Shown here piece by piece: positions 16,465 through 24,648 of a stretch of 64,000 bases of DNA. The stretch is taken from the NCBI RefSeq assembly GCF_022678625.1, contig NZ_JALBYQ010000002.1, positions 310,001 through 374,000 of the forward strand, read 5' to 3'. Both the position numbers and the translations under genes were made by a program. The DNA comes from Aliiroseovarius subalbicans. Its GTDB lineage: Bacteria; Pseudomonadota; Alphaproteobacteria; Rhodobacterales; Rhodobacteraceae. The notes beneath the pieces were generated by a model, which saw only the letters and a program-made list of their open reading frames with translations, searched no databases and was not told the DNA's origin. How positions within the stretch are numbered: the stretch's first letter is position 1; each line of letters starts with the position of its first letter.

Positions 16465-17387
16465 TGGGCGTCCTCCTTCACGAGGTCGACAAAGATGTCT
16501 TCCAGTGACGACTGGGTGGTGTGCAGATCGCTCATGTGCAGCCCGGCCTTGGACAGGTCCGCCAGAAGCCGGGTGATGCCGGTGCTTTCGGCGCGGGTGT
16601 CATAGGTATAGGTCAGCCCCCCGTCGGCCGACAGCGCCAGCGGATAGGCGGCAAGCGCCTCTGGCACGGCGTCTAGCGGCGTATCCAGATCTATCCGCAG
16701 CTCCTTCTGTCCCATCCGGCGCATCAGGGCGTTCTTTTCCTCGACCAGCAGGATTTCACCCTTGTTGATCACTCCCACCCGGTCGGCGATGGCCTCGGCC
16801 TCTTCGATGTAATGCGTGGTCAGGATGATCGTCACGCCGGACTGGCGCAGGGTCTCGACGATCTCCCACATATCCTTGCGAAGCTCGACGTCCACACCAG
16901 CGGTGGGTTCGTCCAGGAACAACACGCGCGGCTCGTGGCTCAGCGCCTTGGCGATCAGAACCCGGCGCTTCATCCCGCCCGACAGGGTCATGATCTTGGC
17001 GCCCTTTTTGTCCCACAAGGACAGCTGGCGCAGGATTTTTTCGATGTACGCCGGATCACGCGGTTTGCCAAACAACCCACGTGAAAAGTTCACGGTGTTC
17101 AACACGGTCTCGAAGGGCTCCAGGCTGACTTCCTGCGGCACCAGACCAATCAAAGACCGCGCGGCGCGGTACTCTGCCTGGCTGTCTTGGCCGCCGATGG
17201 TGATGCGCCCGTCGCTGGGTGTTGTGATGCCACAGATGATCGAGATCAGCGTCGTCTTGCCTGCGCCATTGGGGCCTAGCAGGGCGAGGATTTCGCCCTC
17301 TTCGATCTCAAGGTCGACGCCCTTCAGCGCCTCAAACCCACCGTCATAAGTCTTGGTCAGACCCGATACTGTTACGATTGCCGCCAT
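16461..17387 (-). CDS. ABC transporter ATP-binding protein (exporter)
   Basis: A 308-residue ATPase with Walker A GPNGAGKT (38-45), the signature LSGGM (135-139), Walker B VLFLDE (155-160) and the H-loop TTHYIEEAE. The C-terminal 80 residues after the nucleotide domain match the extension seen in YadG/NodI-type exporters. The ATG at 17387 follows AGGGGAGGG; upstream extensions in the same frame run through non-coding sequence. It is coupled to the permease gene and forms its energy-providing partner. Confidence 0.9.
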   Translation of the reverse strand: MAAIVTVSGLTKTYDGGFEALKGVDLEIEEGEILALLGPNGAGKTTLISIICGITTPSDGRITIGGQDSQAEYRAARSLIGLVPQEVSLEPFETVLNTVNFSRGLFGKPRDPAYIEKILRQLSLWDKKGAKIMTLSGGMKRRVLIAKALSHEPRVLFLDEPTAGVDVELRKDMWEIVETLRQSGVTIILTTHYIEEAEAIADRVGVINKGEILLVEEKNALMRRMGQKELRIDLDTPLDAVPEALAAYPLALSADGGLTYTYDTRAESTGITRLLADLSKAGLHMSDLHTTQSSLEDIFVDLVKEDAQ

Positions 17388-17621
17388 GGCACCCTCCCCT
17401 GTTCGCAAGGGCGCAAGGTAGCGCAAACAGCGCCAGCCGCAAGACCTGCCTGCCTCGGGATGACGGGGTGGGTGGTCGGGCGGCGCCACGGGGTAGGCAT
17501 TCAAGCGCGCAGCATGAGGCAGATCAACGCAAAGGCGCGAATCCCGTTCTAGGTTGGGCGCAAATCCGGTTCGCCGCATGCAAGAGCTGCGCCCGAATCA
17601 GCCAGACAGAAAGGGACTTCC

Positions 17622-19589
17622 ATGGCCACCTCAATCCCGCATAGCCCCCGCACCGCCCTGATTTGCGGGCCGTATCTTTCGGGTAAGACCTCGGTGTTCG
17701 AGGCGCTGCTGACCGAAGCAGGTGCATTGCAACCCCATGCGTCCGCTCAGTCCGCCTTCACCATCGCCGACCATTCGCCCGAAGCGTTGGCCCACGGCAT
17801 GTCGACCGAAATGAACGTGGCAACCGCCGACTATCTTGAGGAAAGCTGGACCTTCATCGACGTGCCCGGCTCGGTTGAGCTGGGGCAAGAAATGCGCGAT
17901 GCGATGGATGTGGCGGATATCGCCGTCGTCGTCGTGGACCCCGACCCGGCCAAAGCCGTGACCTTCGCCTCGCACCTCAAGGCGTTGGAAAACGCGGACA
18001 TCCCGCACGTGATCTTCATCAACAAGTTCGACCGCTATGACAATTCCGCGCGCGAACTTATGGAAGCCTTCCAGGCGGTGTCCTCGAAACCGCTTCTGCT
18101 GCGTGAAATTCCGATCCACGAAGGTGGTCAGGTGACCGGCTATGTCGATCTGGTGTCCGAACGCGCCTTCCAATGGGAGGAAGGCAAACCCTCGACCCTG
18201 ATCAAGCTGCCCGAAACCGTGCTGGACCGCGAGGCCGAAGCGCGCACCGAGATGCTGGAGGGGCTGGCCGATTTCGACGATGGCCTGCTTGAAAAGCTGT
18301 TGGAAGACGTGACGCCGTCGACCACCGAGGTCTATGACGACATGACCAAGGATCTTGCCGAGGACCTTGTGGTTCCGGTCTTCTTCGGCTCGGCCACCCA
18401 GCGTCACGGCATTCATCGCCTGATGAAATCGCTGCGCCATGATGCGCCGGACGTGACCCGCACCGCGGCCCGGATGGGCGTGTCGGGCGATAGCGCTCAG
18501 CTGAAGGTTCTGAAAACACTTCAGGCGGGCCATGCCGGCAAGATGTCGATCGCTCGGGTGATGAGCGGCACGCTCAAATCCGGCGACACGCTAAACGGCG
18601 AACGCCCGGCCGGGATCAACACGATCTTCGGCGGCAAGCTGACCCCAGTGAAAGAGGCAGGGGTGGGCGCCGTTGTCGGACTGACCAAGCTCGATAGCGT
18701 GCAGACCGGCGACTTGTTGACCCCCACCGGGCGCAGCGCCACCAAGTTGGCCCCGATCGCCCCGGCCTTTGCCCAGGCGATCAAGGCGACCCGCCGCGCG
18801 GACGACGTGAAGCTGGGCGACAACCTTCGAAAGCTCATGGACGAGGACCGGTCGCTGTCCGTCGCCTTCGACGCCGTGAACAGCGTGCAGGTTCTGGAAG
18901 GTCAGGGCGAAATGCACCTGAAACTGTGTCTTGAGCGGCTGGAGAACCGCACCGGGCTGAAGGTCGATGTCTCGCCCCCCGAAGTGGCGTACCGCGAAAC
19001 GATCCGTAAACCGGCCGAGAAGCGCGTGCGCCACAAAAAGCAATCGGGTGGGCACGGAGAGTTTGGCGAGGTCGAGATCAAGATCGCGCCGGTCGCACGC
19101 GGCGCGGGGAACGCGTTCAACGAAACCATCCACGGCGGCGCTGTGCCGCGTCAGTATCTTTCCGCAGTCGAACACGGTGTGACCGACGCCTTGGAGAAAG
19201 GGCCGCTGGGCTACCCGGTGGTCGATGTCTCGGCCACGCTGACAGATGGCAAGCACCACTCGGTCGACAGTTCGGAAATGGCGTTCCGCAAAGCTGCCGG
19301 ACAAGCCATGCGCGAGGCGTTGGCGGATGCGAAACCCGTGAAGCTGGAACCGATCAACGCGGTCAGCATCGCGGTGCCGGATCAGTTCATCGCCGGCGTG
19401 CAGAAGATCGTGATGGGCCGACGTGGTCAGATCCTGGGGATCGAGGCGCGCGACGGCTGGACCGGATGGGAACAGGTACAATGCCAGATCCCGGCGGCCG
19501 AAATGGGCGACCTGATCATGGAGCTGCGATCAGCCACGATGGGCGTCGGCAGCTTCACGTCGGAGTTCGACCACCTTCAGGACGTGTGA
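17622..19589 (+). CDS. Divergent EF-G-like translational GTPase
   Basis: A 655-residue protein with the EF-G architecture: G domain, domain II, and the C-terminal domains III-V (GQGEMHLKL near 425-435, VAYRETIRKP, and a final QVQCQIP block). The GTPase motifs are P-loop GPYLSGKT (16-23), DVPG in place of the usual DTPG (80-83) and NKFD (134-137). The G domain therefore lacks the canonical GHxDAGKTT and the usual switch I; it resembles the EF-G2 group and is not the housekeeping FusA. The role is unknown; specialised ribosome recycling or rescue is possible. AGAAAGGG precedes the ATG at 17622. A hairpin terminator follows. Confidence 0.85.
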   Translation: MATSIPHSPRTALICGPYLSGKTSVFEALLTEAGALQPHASAQSAFTIADHSPEALAHGMSTEMNVATADYLEESWTFIDVPGSVELGQEMRDAMDVADIAVVVVDPDPAKAVTFASHLKALENADIPHVIFINKFDRYDNSARELMEAFQAVSSKPLLLREIPIHEGGQVTGYVDLVSERAFQWEEGKPSTLIKLPETVLDREAEARTEMLEGLADFDDGLLEKLLEDVTPSTTEVYDDMTKDLAEDLVVPVFFGSATQRHGIHRLMKSLRHDAPDVTRTAARMGVSGDSAQLKVLKTLQAGHAGKMSIARVMSGTLKSGDTLNGERPAGINTIFGGKLTPVKEAGVGAVVGLTKLDSVQTGDLLTPTGRSATKLAPIAPAFAQAIKATRRADDVKLGDNLRKLMDEDRSLSVAFDAVNSVQVLEGQGEMHLKLCLERLENRTGLKVDVSPPEVAYRETIRKPAEKRVRHKKQSGGHGEFGEVEIKIAPVARGAGNAFNETIHGGAVPRQYLSAVEHGVTDALEKGPLGYPVVDVSATLTDGKHHSVDSSEMAFRKAAGQAMREALADAKPVKLEPINAVSIAVPDQFIAGVQKIVMGRRGQILGIEARDGWTGWEQVQCQIPAAEMGDLIMELRSATMGVGSFTSEFDHLQDV

Positions 19590-19909
19590 CCTGATTGGCC
19601 CCTGCCTAACGGGCGGGGGCGGCTGCCCCCGGTTTGTCCATTAAGGGCAAACCAGTATGCTCGTGTGCTCTGACAGTCCCGCGCATGCCCGCCGACGTCG
19701 CATCGGTCTGAGCCTTCTGGCTCTGACCTGACGACTGGGACAGGCCTCGAACCAGGCGTCATCGTGGCCAATAGGGTCGAGCAACGCGCGTTAGCGCGCT
19801 TGCGGAAATTGCCGCGCGCGCTATCGTCAGACCGCCCGACCTCCCGCATCCCCCGGGGGGTGTATTCAGCAAAGCAGCACCTCTGCATCCGTCGTATCGG
19901 AGAACGATC
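19590..19909. other. Intergenic region between EF-G-like and M24 genes
   Basis: This 320-base gap begins with the hairpin terminator of the EF-G-like gene. The rest contains no open frame with a ribosome site, no tRNA and no convincing promoter pair. Short GC-rich palindromes occur near 19785-19800 (GCGCG, loop, CGCGC). The M24 gene ribosome site GGAG lies at the right end. Confidence 0.6.
19614..19638 (+). terminator. Terminator of the EF-G-like gene
   Basis: CGGGGGC at 19614-19620 pairs with GCCCCCG at 19625-19631 around GGCT and is followed by GTTTGT. It begins 25 bases after the stop codon. The T-rich tail is short, but the GC-rich stem makes termination likely. Confidence 0.6.
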
Positions 19910-21082
19910 ATGAAGCATGAGCCTCCCAGCCGAGGGTTTGATGACGCGGAATTTGCCGCGCGCACCACGAGGGCCCAGGCCCTGATGGCATCATCTGACC
20001 TTGCCGGGATGCTGTTGATGAGCGAACCGGACGTGCGCTACTTCACCGGCTTTCACACGCTGTTCTGGCAAAGTCCGACGCGCCCCTGGTTCGTCTTCGT
20101 ACCGGCCTCGGGCAAACCTATTGCGCTGATTCCGGAAATCGGGGCCGAATTGATGCGTCGCGGCTGGCTGGACGACATTCGCACCTGGAGCGCGCCAGCG
20201 CCCGAGGACGACGGGATCAGTTTACTGACTGAACTTCTGGCACCCTATGCCGCCAATGGCGCCCGGATTGGCGTGATGAAGGGCCACGAAACGCAGCTTC
20301 GTATGCCTTTGGCCGACTGGGAGCGACTTTTGACCAAACTGCCGGGGGTCGAAATAGTCGATGCGACCGGGATCGTGCAGGGGTTGCGTATGGTCAAGAC
20401 ACCAGCCGAGATCGAAAAGCTCGCCCATATCTGCACCATTGGCTCTGCTGCTTTCGCCGAGGTTCCCGCGCTGGTCCACGAGGGCATGCCGTTGGAGGAG
20501 GTCTTTCGCACCTTCCGGCGGGCTGCAATCGGGTTAGGTGCCGATGATGCGCCTTATCTGGTGGGGGCCGCCGATCAGGGCGGCTACGGCGATGTGATCT
20601 CTCCGCCAACGCGTCGCCCGTTGCGGGGGGGCGATGTTCTGATGCTTGATACCGGTTGCACTTGGGACGGCTATTTCTGCGATTTTGATCGCAACTGGGC
20701 CATCGGGTCGGCCGATGCCATGGCAAAACGCGCCTATGACGTGCTGTGGCGGGCAACCGAGGCAGGTTTGGCCGCAGCCCGACCCGGAAACACCTGCCGC
20801 GATCTTTTCAATGCCATGTCTGCGGTGATCGCCGAGATGGACGACAGCGGCGGCGATATCGGGCGTCTTGGGCACGGGCTGGGCATGCAGCTGACCGAAC
20901 AGCCTTCGCACGCGGCTTATGACGAAACGGTGCTGCAGGAAAACATGGTGTTGACGCTTGAGCCGTCATTGTCTTACGGCGACGGGCGCATGATGGTGCA
21001 CGAAGAAGACATAATCATCGGTGCGCAAGGCGCGCGCCTTTTGACAACACGTGCCACCCCCGACCTAATGGTGATCGGCTGA
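19910..21082 (+). CDS. M24 family metallopeptidase (Xaa-Pro peptidase/creatinase fold)
   Basis: A 390-residue protein with an N-terminal creatinase-like domain (to about 155) and a C-terminal pita-bread catalytic domain. The metal ligands are in place: Asp247 (LDTG), the Asp of CDFDR near 258-260, His322 (GHGLG), Glu351 (LEPS) and Glu365 (HEED), so it should bind two metal ions. It could be an Xaa-Pro dipeptidase or a hydrolase of a small amide; the sequence does not decide. GGAG lies eight bases before the ATG at 19910. It stands alone between two gaps. A broken relative lies near 46.5 kb. Confidence 0.85.
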   Translation: MKHEPPSRGFDDAEFAARTTRAQALMASSDLAGMLLMSEPDVRYFTGFHTLFWQSPTRPWFVFVPASGKPIALIPEIGAELMRRGWLDDIRTWSAPAPEDDGISLLTELLAPYAANGARIGVMKGHETQLRMPLADWERLLTKLPGVEIVDATGIVQGLRMVKTPAEIEKLAHICTIGSAAFAEVPALVHEGMPLEEVFRTFRRAAIGLGADDAPYLVGAADQGGYGDVISPPTRRPLRGGDVLMLDTGCTWDGYFCDFDRNWAIGSADAMAKRAYDVLWRATEAGLAAARPGNTCRDLFNAMSAVIAEMDDSGGDIGRLGHGLGMQLTEQPSHAAYDETVLQENMVLTLEPSLSYGDGRMMVHEEDIIIGAQGARLLTTRATPDLMVIG

Positions 21083-21235
21083 GGTATGGCGGAGATCTTG
21101 GCCATCCTAGCGCCCTGACCTGCTCAAATCGGCAAACTGACAGCCAAGGGCGCGGCACGGCCAATTCAGCGCTCTTTTGTTCACCGGGAAGCCGGCGACA
21201 TTGGGCCACTTTGCGAACAATGCTGCGACCAGATG

Positions 21236-21264
21236 TCTTGCAACTCCCATCCGCATGGTATACT
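21236..21264 (+). promoter_or_regulatory. Putative acnB promoter
   Basis: TCTTGC at 21236-21241 and TATACT at 21259-21264 are separated by 17 bases and lie 92 bases before the acnB start. The -10 box is close to consensus while the -35 box is weak. A start near 21271 would give a leader of about 85 bases. Confidence 0.4.
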
Positions 21265-21355
21265 TCGGCATACAACGCATCCAGGCGTCGGCTGGCCAGA
21301 CGATTCTGCGGCTCGGTGCCTGGATTTCCTCGAACACCTGAACGTTGGATCCATC

Positions 21356-24148
21356 ATGAGCTTGTACACGGACTACCTGAATGAGATTGCCACTCGTAAA
21401 GAACAGGGGCTGAACCCCAAGCCCATTGATGATGGCGCGCTTGTCAAAGACCTGATCGCGCTGATCAAGGATACCGGAAACTCGCAGCGGGAAGAGGCCC
21501 TCAAGTTTTTCATCTATAACACTTTGCCCGGCACCACGAGCGCTGCGGGCGAAAAGGCCGGGTTCCTGAAAGAGATCATTCTTGGCACTGCTGCTGTGGC
21601 AGAAATCACACCGACCTTCGCGTTCGAGCTGCTGTCGCACATGAAAGGCGGCCCTTCGGTCGACGTGTTGCTGGACTTGGCCCTTGGGGACAACGTCGAG
21701 ATTGCCAAGCAGGCTGCCGAAGTCCTGAAGACTCAAGTTTTCCTGTATGAGGCCGACACCGACCGGCTGGACGCCGCCTACAAGGCTGGCAACGTGATCG
21801 CCAAGGATGTGTTGGAAAGCTACGCCAAAGCCGAGTTCTTCACCAAGCTTCCCGAAGTGGACGAAGAGGTCAAGGTCGTGACCTATGTCGCCGCGGAAGG
21901 CGACATTTCGACCGACCTTCTGTCGCCGGGCAACCAGGCGCATTCGCGCTCGGACCGTGAATTGCACGGCAAATGCCTGATCTCGGAAAAGGCACAGCAG
22001 GAAATCGAGGCGCTGAAGCTGCAGCACCCGGACAAACGCGTCATGCTGATTGCGGAAAAGGGGACAATGGGCGTGGGCTCGTCGCGGATGTCGGGCGTGA
22101 ACAACGTGGCTTTGTGGACCGGCAAACAGGCCAGCCCCTATGTGCCCTTCGTGAACATTGCCCCGGTTGTGGCCGGCACCAACGGCATCTCGCCGATCTT
22201 CCTGACCACCGTGGGCGTGACCGGCGGCATCGGTCTGGACCTGAAGAACTGGGTCAAGAAAGTGGACGCAGACGGCAATGCCATTCTGAACAATGATGGC
22301 AACCCGATCCTTGAGCAGAAATACTCGGTCGAGACCGGGACTGTCCTGTCCATCAACACCAAAACCCAGAAACTTTACAACGAAGCGGGTGATGAAGAGC
22401 TGGTTGATGTATCCTCGGCCTTCACGCCGCAGAAGATGGAATTCATGAAGGCTGGCGGATCTTACGCCATCGTCTTTGGCAAGAAGCTGCAAAGCTTTGC
22501 CGCCGAGGCGCTGGGCATCGAAGCCCCGTTGGTTTTCGCCCCGGCGAAAGAGATCACCGATGAGGGCCGCGGCCTGACGGCGGTTGAGAAGATCTTCAAC
22601 CGCAACGCCCGCGGTGTGAACGCCAAGGGTGCGTTGCATGCCGGCTCTGACGTGCGTGTGCAGGTGAACATTGTCGGTTCGCAGGACACCACCGGCCTGA
22701 TGACGTCGCAAGAGCTTGAAGCGATGGCCGCAACGGTCATCTCTCCGTCGGTTGATGGTGCGTATCAATCGGGCTGCCACACCGCATCGGTCTGGGACGC
22801 CAAGGCACAGGCAAACATTCCCAAGCTGATGGGCTTCATGAACAAGTTCGGCCTGATCACCGCGCGTGACCCCAAGGGCGAATACCACGCGATGACCGAC
22901 GTGATCCACAAAGTGCTGAACGACATCACCGTGGACGACTGGGACATCACGATTGGCGGCGACAGCCACACCCGGATGTCCAAGGGCGTGGCCTTTGGCG
23001 CGGACAGCGGCACCGTGGCATTGGCGTTGGCGACCGGTGAAGCCACCATGCCGATCCCGGAATCGGTCAAGGTAACCTTCAAAGGCACGATGAAAGACCA
23101 CATGGACTTCCGCGACGTGGTGCACGCCACCCAGTTGCAGATGCTGTCGCAGCACGGTGACAACGTGTTCCAGGGCCGTGTGATCGAAGTGCACATCGGC
23201 ACGCTGCTGGCCGACCAGGCCTTCACCTTCACCGACTGGACCGCCGAGATGAAGGCGAAAGCCTCGATCTGCATCTCGAACGACGAGACGCTGATTGGCT
23301 CGCTGGAGCTGGCCAAGTCGCGCATCCGGATCATGATCGACAAGGGCATGGACAATGCGGCCCAGACCCTTCAGGGCCTGATCGACAAAGCCGACAAGCG
23401 GATTGCCGAGATCACGTCGGGTGAAAAGCCCGCCCTGACCCCGGACGACAACGCCACGTATTTCGCCGAGGTCGTGGTGGATCTGGACCAGATCGACGAA
23501 CCGATGATCGCCGACCCCGACGTGAACAACGCCGATGTGTCCAAGCGCTATACCCACGACACCATCCGCCCCGTGTCCTTCTATGGTGGTGACAAGAAGG
23601 TGGACCTGGGTTTTGTCGGATCGTGCATGGTGCACAAGGGGGACATGAAAATCGTCGCCCAGATGCTCAAGAACATCGAACAGACGCAGGGCAAGGTGAC
23701 GTTCAACGCGCCTCTGGTCGTTGCTGCCCCGACCTACAACATCATTGATGAGTTGAAGGAAGAAGGCGACTGGGAAATCCTGCAGAAGTATTCGGGTTTC
23801 GAATTCGACGACTTCGCACCGAAAAGTGCGGCGCGGACAGAGTATGAGAACATCCTCTATCTCGAACGCCCCGGCTGTAACCTTTGCATGGGCAACCAGG
23901 AAAAGGCCGCCAAGGGCGACACCGTTCTGGCCACGTCCACGCGCCTGTTCCAGGGCCGTGTTGTGGAAGACAGCGCCGAGAAGAAGGGGGAAAGCCTGCT
24001 GGCCTCGACCCCGGTTGTCGTCCTGTCCGCCATTCTTGGCCGGACGCCCAGCATGGACGAATACAAAGCCGCAGTTGATGGCATCAACCTGACAAAATTT
24101 GCCCCGCCGGTAGAAAAGCCGGCCGGCGCGCGCTCGGTCCACTTCTAA
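21356..24148 (+). CDS. acnB: Aconitate hydratase B (bifunctional with 2-methylisocitrate dehydratase)
   Basis: AcnB interconverts citrate and isocitrate in the citric acid cycle through a 4Fe-4S cluster. The 930-residue protein has an N-terminal HEAT-like domain, as in AcnB only, then the aconitase domains. The three cluster cysteines are at 757 (VGSCMVHKG) and 841/844 (RPGCNLCMGN). The AcnB-type order with the swivel domain before the catalytic core separates it from AcnA. The ATG at 21356 (MSLYTDYLNE) starts the conserved N-terminus; an upstream ATG at 21233 adds unconserved residues. It is a single-gene unit with a strong hairpin after it. Confidence 0.96.
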   Translation: MSLYTDYLNEIATRKEQGLNPKPIDDGALVKDLIALIKDTGNSQREEALKFFIYNTLPGTTSAAGEKAGFLKEIILGTAAVAEITPTFAFELLSHMKGGPSVDVLLDLALGDNVEIAKQAAEVLKTQVFLYEADTDRLDAAYKAGNVIAKDVLESYAKAEFFTKLPEVDEEVKVVTYVAAEGDISTDLLSPGNQAHSRSDRELHGKCLISEKAQQEIEALKLQHPDKRVMLIAEKGTMGVGSSRMSGVNNVALWTGKQASPYVPFVNIAPVVAGTNGISPIFLTTVGVTGGIGLDLKNWVKKVDADGNAILNNDGNPILEQKYSVETGTVLSINTKTQKLYNEAGDEELVDVSSAFTPQKMEFMKAGGSYAIVFGKKLQSFAAEALGIEAPLVFAPAKEITDEGRGLTAVEKIFNRNARGVNAKGALHAGSDVRVQVNIVGSQDTTGLMTSQELEAMAATVISPSVDGAYQSGCHTASVWDAKAQANIPKLMGFMNKFGLITARDPKGEYHAMTDVIHKVLNDITVDDWDITIGGDSHTRMSKGVAFGADSGTVALALATGEATMPIPESVKVTFKGTMKDHMDFRDVVHATQLQMLSQHGDNVFQGRVIEVHIGTLLADQAFTFTDWTAEMKAKASICISNDETLIGSLELAKSRIRIMIDKGMDNAAQTLQGLIDKADKRIAEITSGEKPALTPDDNATYFAEVVVDLDQIDEPMIADPDVNNADVSKRYTHDTIRPVSFYGGDKKVDLGFVGSCMVHKGDMKIVAQMLKNIEQTQGKVTFNAPLVVAAPTYNIIDELKEEGDWEILQKYSGFEFDDFAPKSAARTEYENILYLERPGCNLCMGNQEKAAKGDTVLATSTRLFQGRVVEDSAEKKGESLLASTPVVVLSAILGRTPSMDEYKAAVDGINLTKFAPPVEKPAGARSVHF

Positions 24149-24172
24149 GACCAGCGCTGACAATATGAAGTT

Positions 24173-24207
24173 CTGGGCCACGTTTGGGCGCCCCCCACGT
24201 GGCCCAG
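24173..24207 (+). terminator. acnB terminator hairpin
   Basis: CTGGGCCACGT at 24173-24183 is perfectly complementary to ACGTGGCCCAG at 24197-24207 around a 13-base loop, starting 24 bases after the acnB stop. TTTTTT follows only at about 24230, so termination may not be purely T-run driven. Confidence 0.65.
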
Positions 24208-24593
24208 TTCACCCCCATTAGGTGCGCGTTTTTTCATTGGTGCGCAGGTTGGGGCCAGAATGACACCCTTGCCTTGAGCACAGGACGGTCGCTGAAAACA
24301 GGTAACCCGACTTCGGTTCACCCCCCCCAAACGCTCCCAGATATCCATAAGCACAATGCACAACTTCTAGTGCAGCCAGCTCAGAATCCTCAACTCGAAG
24401 GTGAATTTATCTCATTTTTTCAGTAGTTTAAGAAAATTTGCCCTACATTTTCCACAATTCCGCCCCCTCCCCGACTGTTTCCGAAATCAATACAATCCTT
24501 GGTAACTAGTGGAAAAGTCGATGCGACAGTCGGGCATCAAAGGCAGGACGGAGTGGAAGGCGGGGCTAACCCGTTTGGAAGCGTTCCCCCCTT

Positions 24594-24622
24594 TTGACAC
24601 CGCGCGTAGATCCCGCTGCAAA
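24594..24622 (+). promoter_or_regulatory. Putative promoter of the Hint protein gene
   Basis: TTGACA at 24594-24599 is a perfect -35 box. The hexamer TGCAAA at 24617-24622, after 17 bases, is a poor -10 box, so an activator or a different sigma factor may be needed. The start codon follows 27 bases later. Confidence 0.35.
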
Positions 24623-24648
24623 ACGTGTAATGAGTTGTGGGGTCTGTC

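Larger units (their letters stand above)
24149..24648. other. Long intergenic region before the Hint protein gene
   Basis: This 500-base gap holds the acnB terminator hairpin at its left end. Further right a stretch around 24390-24455 is AT-rich. CCCGACTGT at 24470-24478 is inverted perfectly as ACAGTCGGG at 24526-24534, so a structured element or regulator site may precede the Hint gene. No gene can be supported in it. Confidence 0.55.

Noticed and set aside
21107-24181. A 1024-codon open frame antisense to acnB
   Set aside because: It is the complement of a highly conserved gene in high-GC DNA, where long antisense frames are common; its translation is rich in His, Arg and Gly with no domain.
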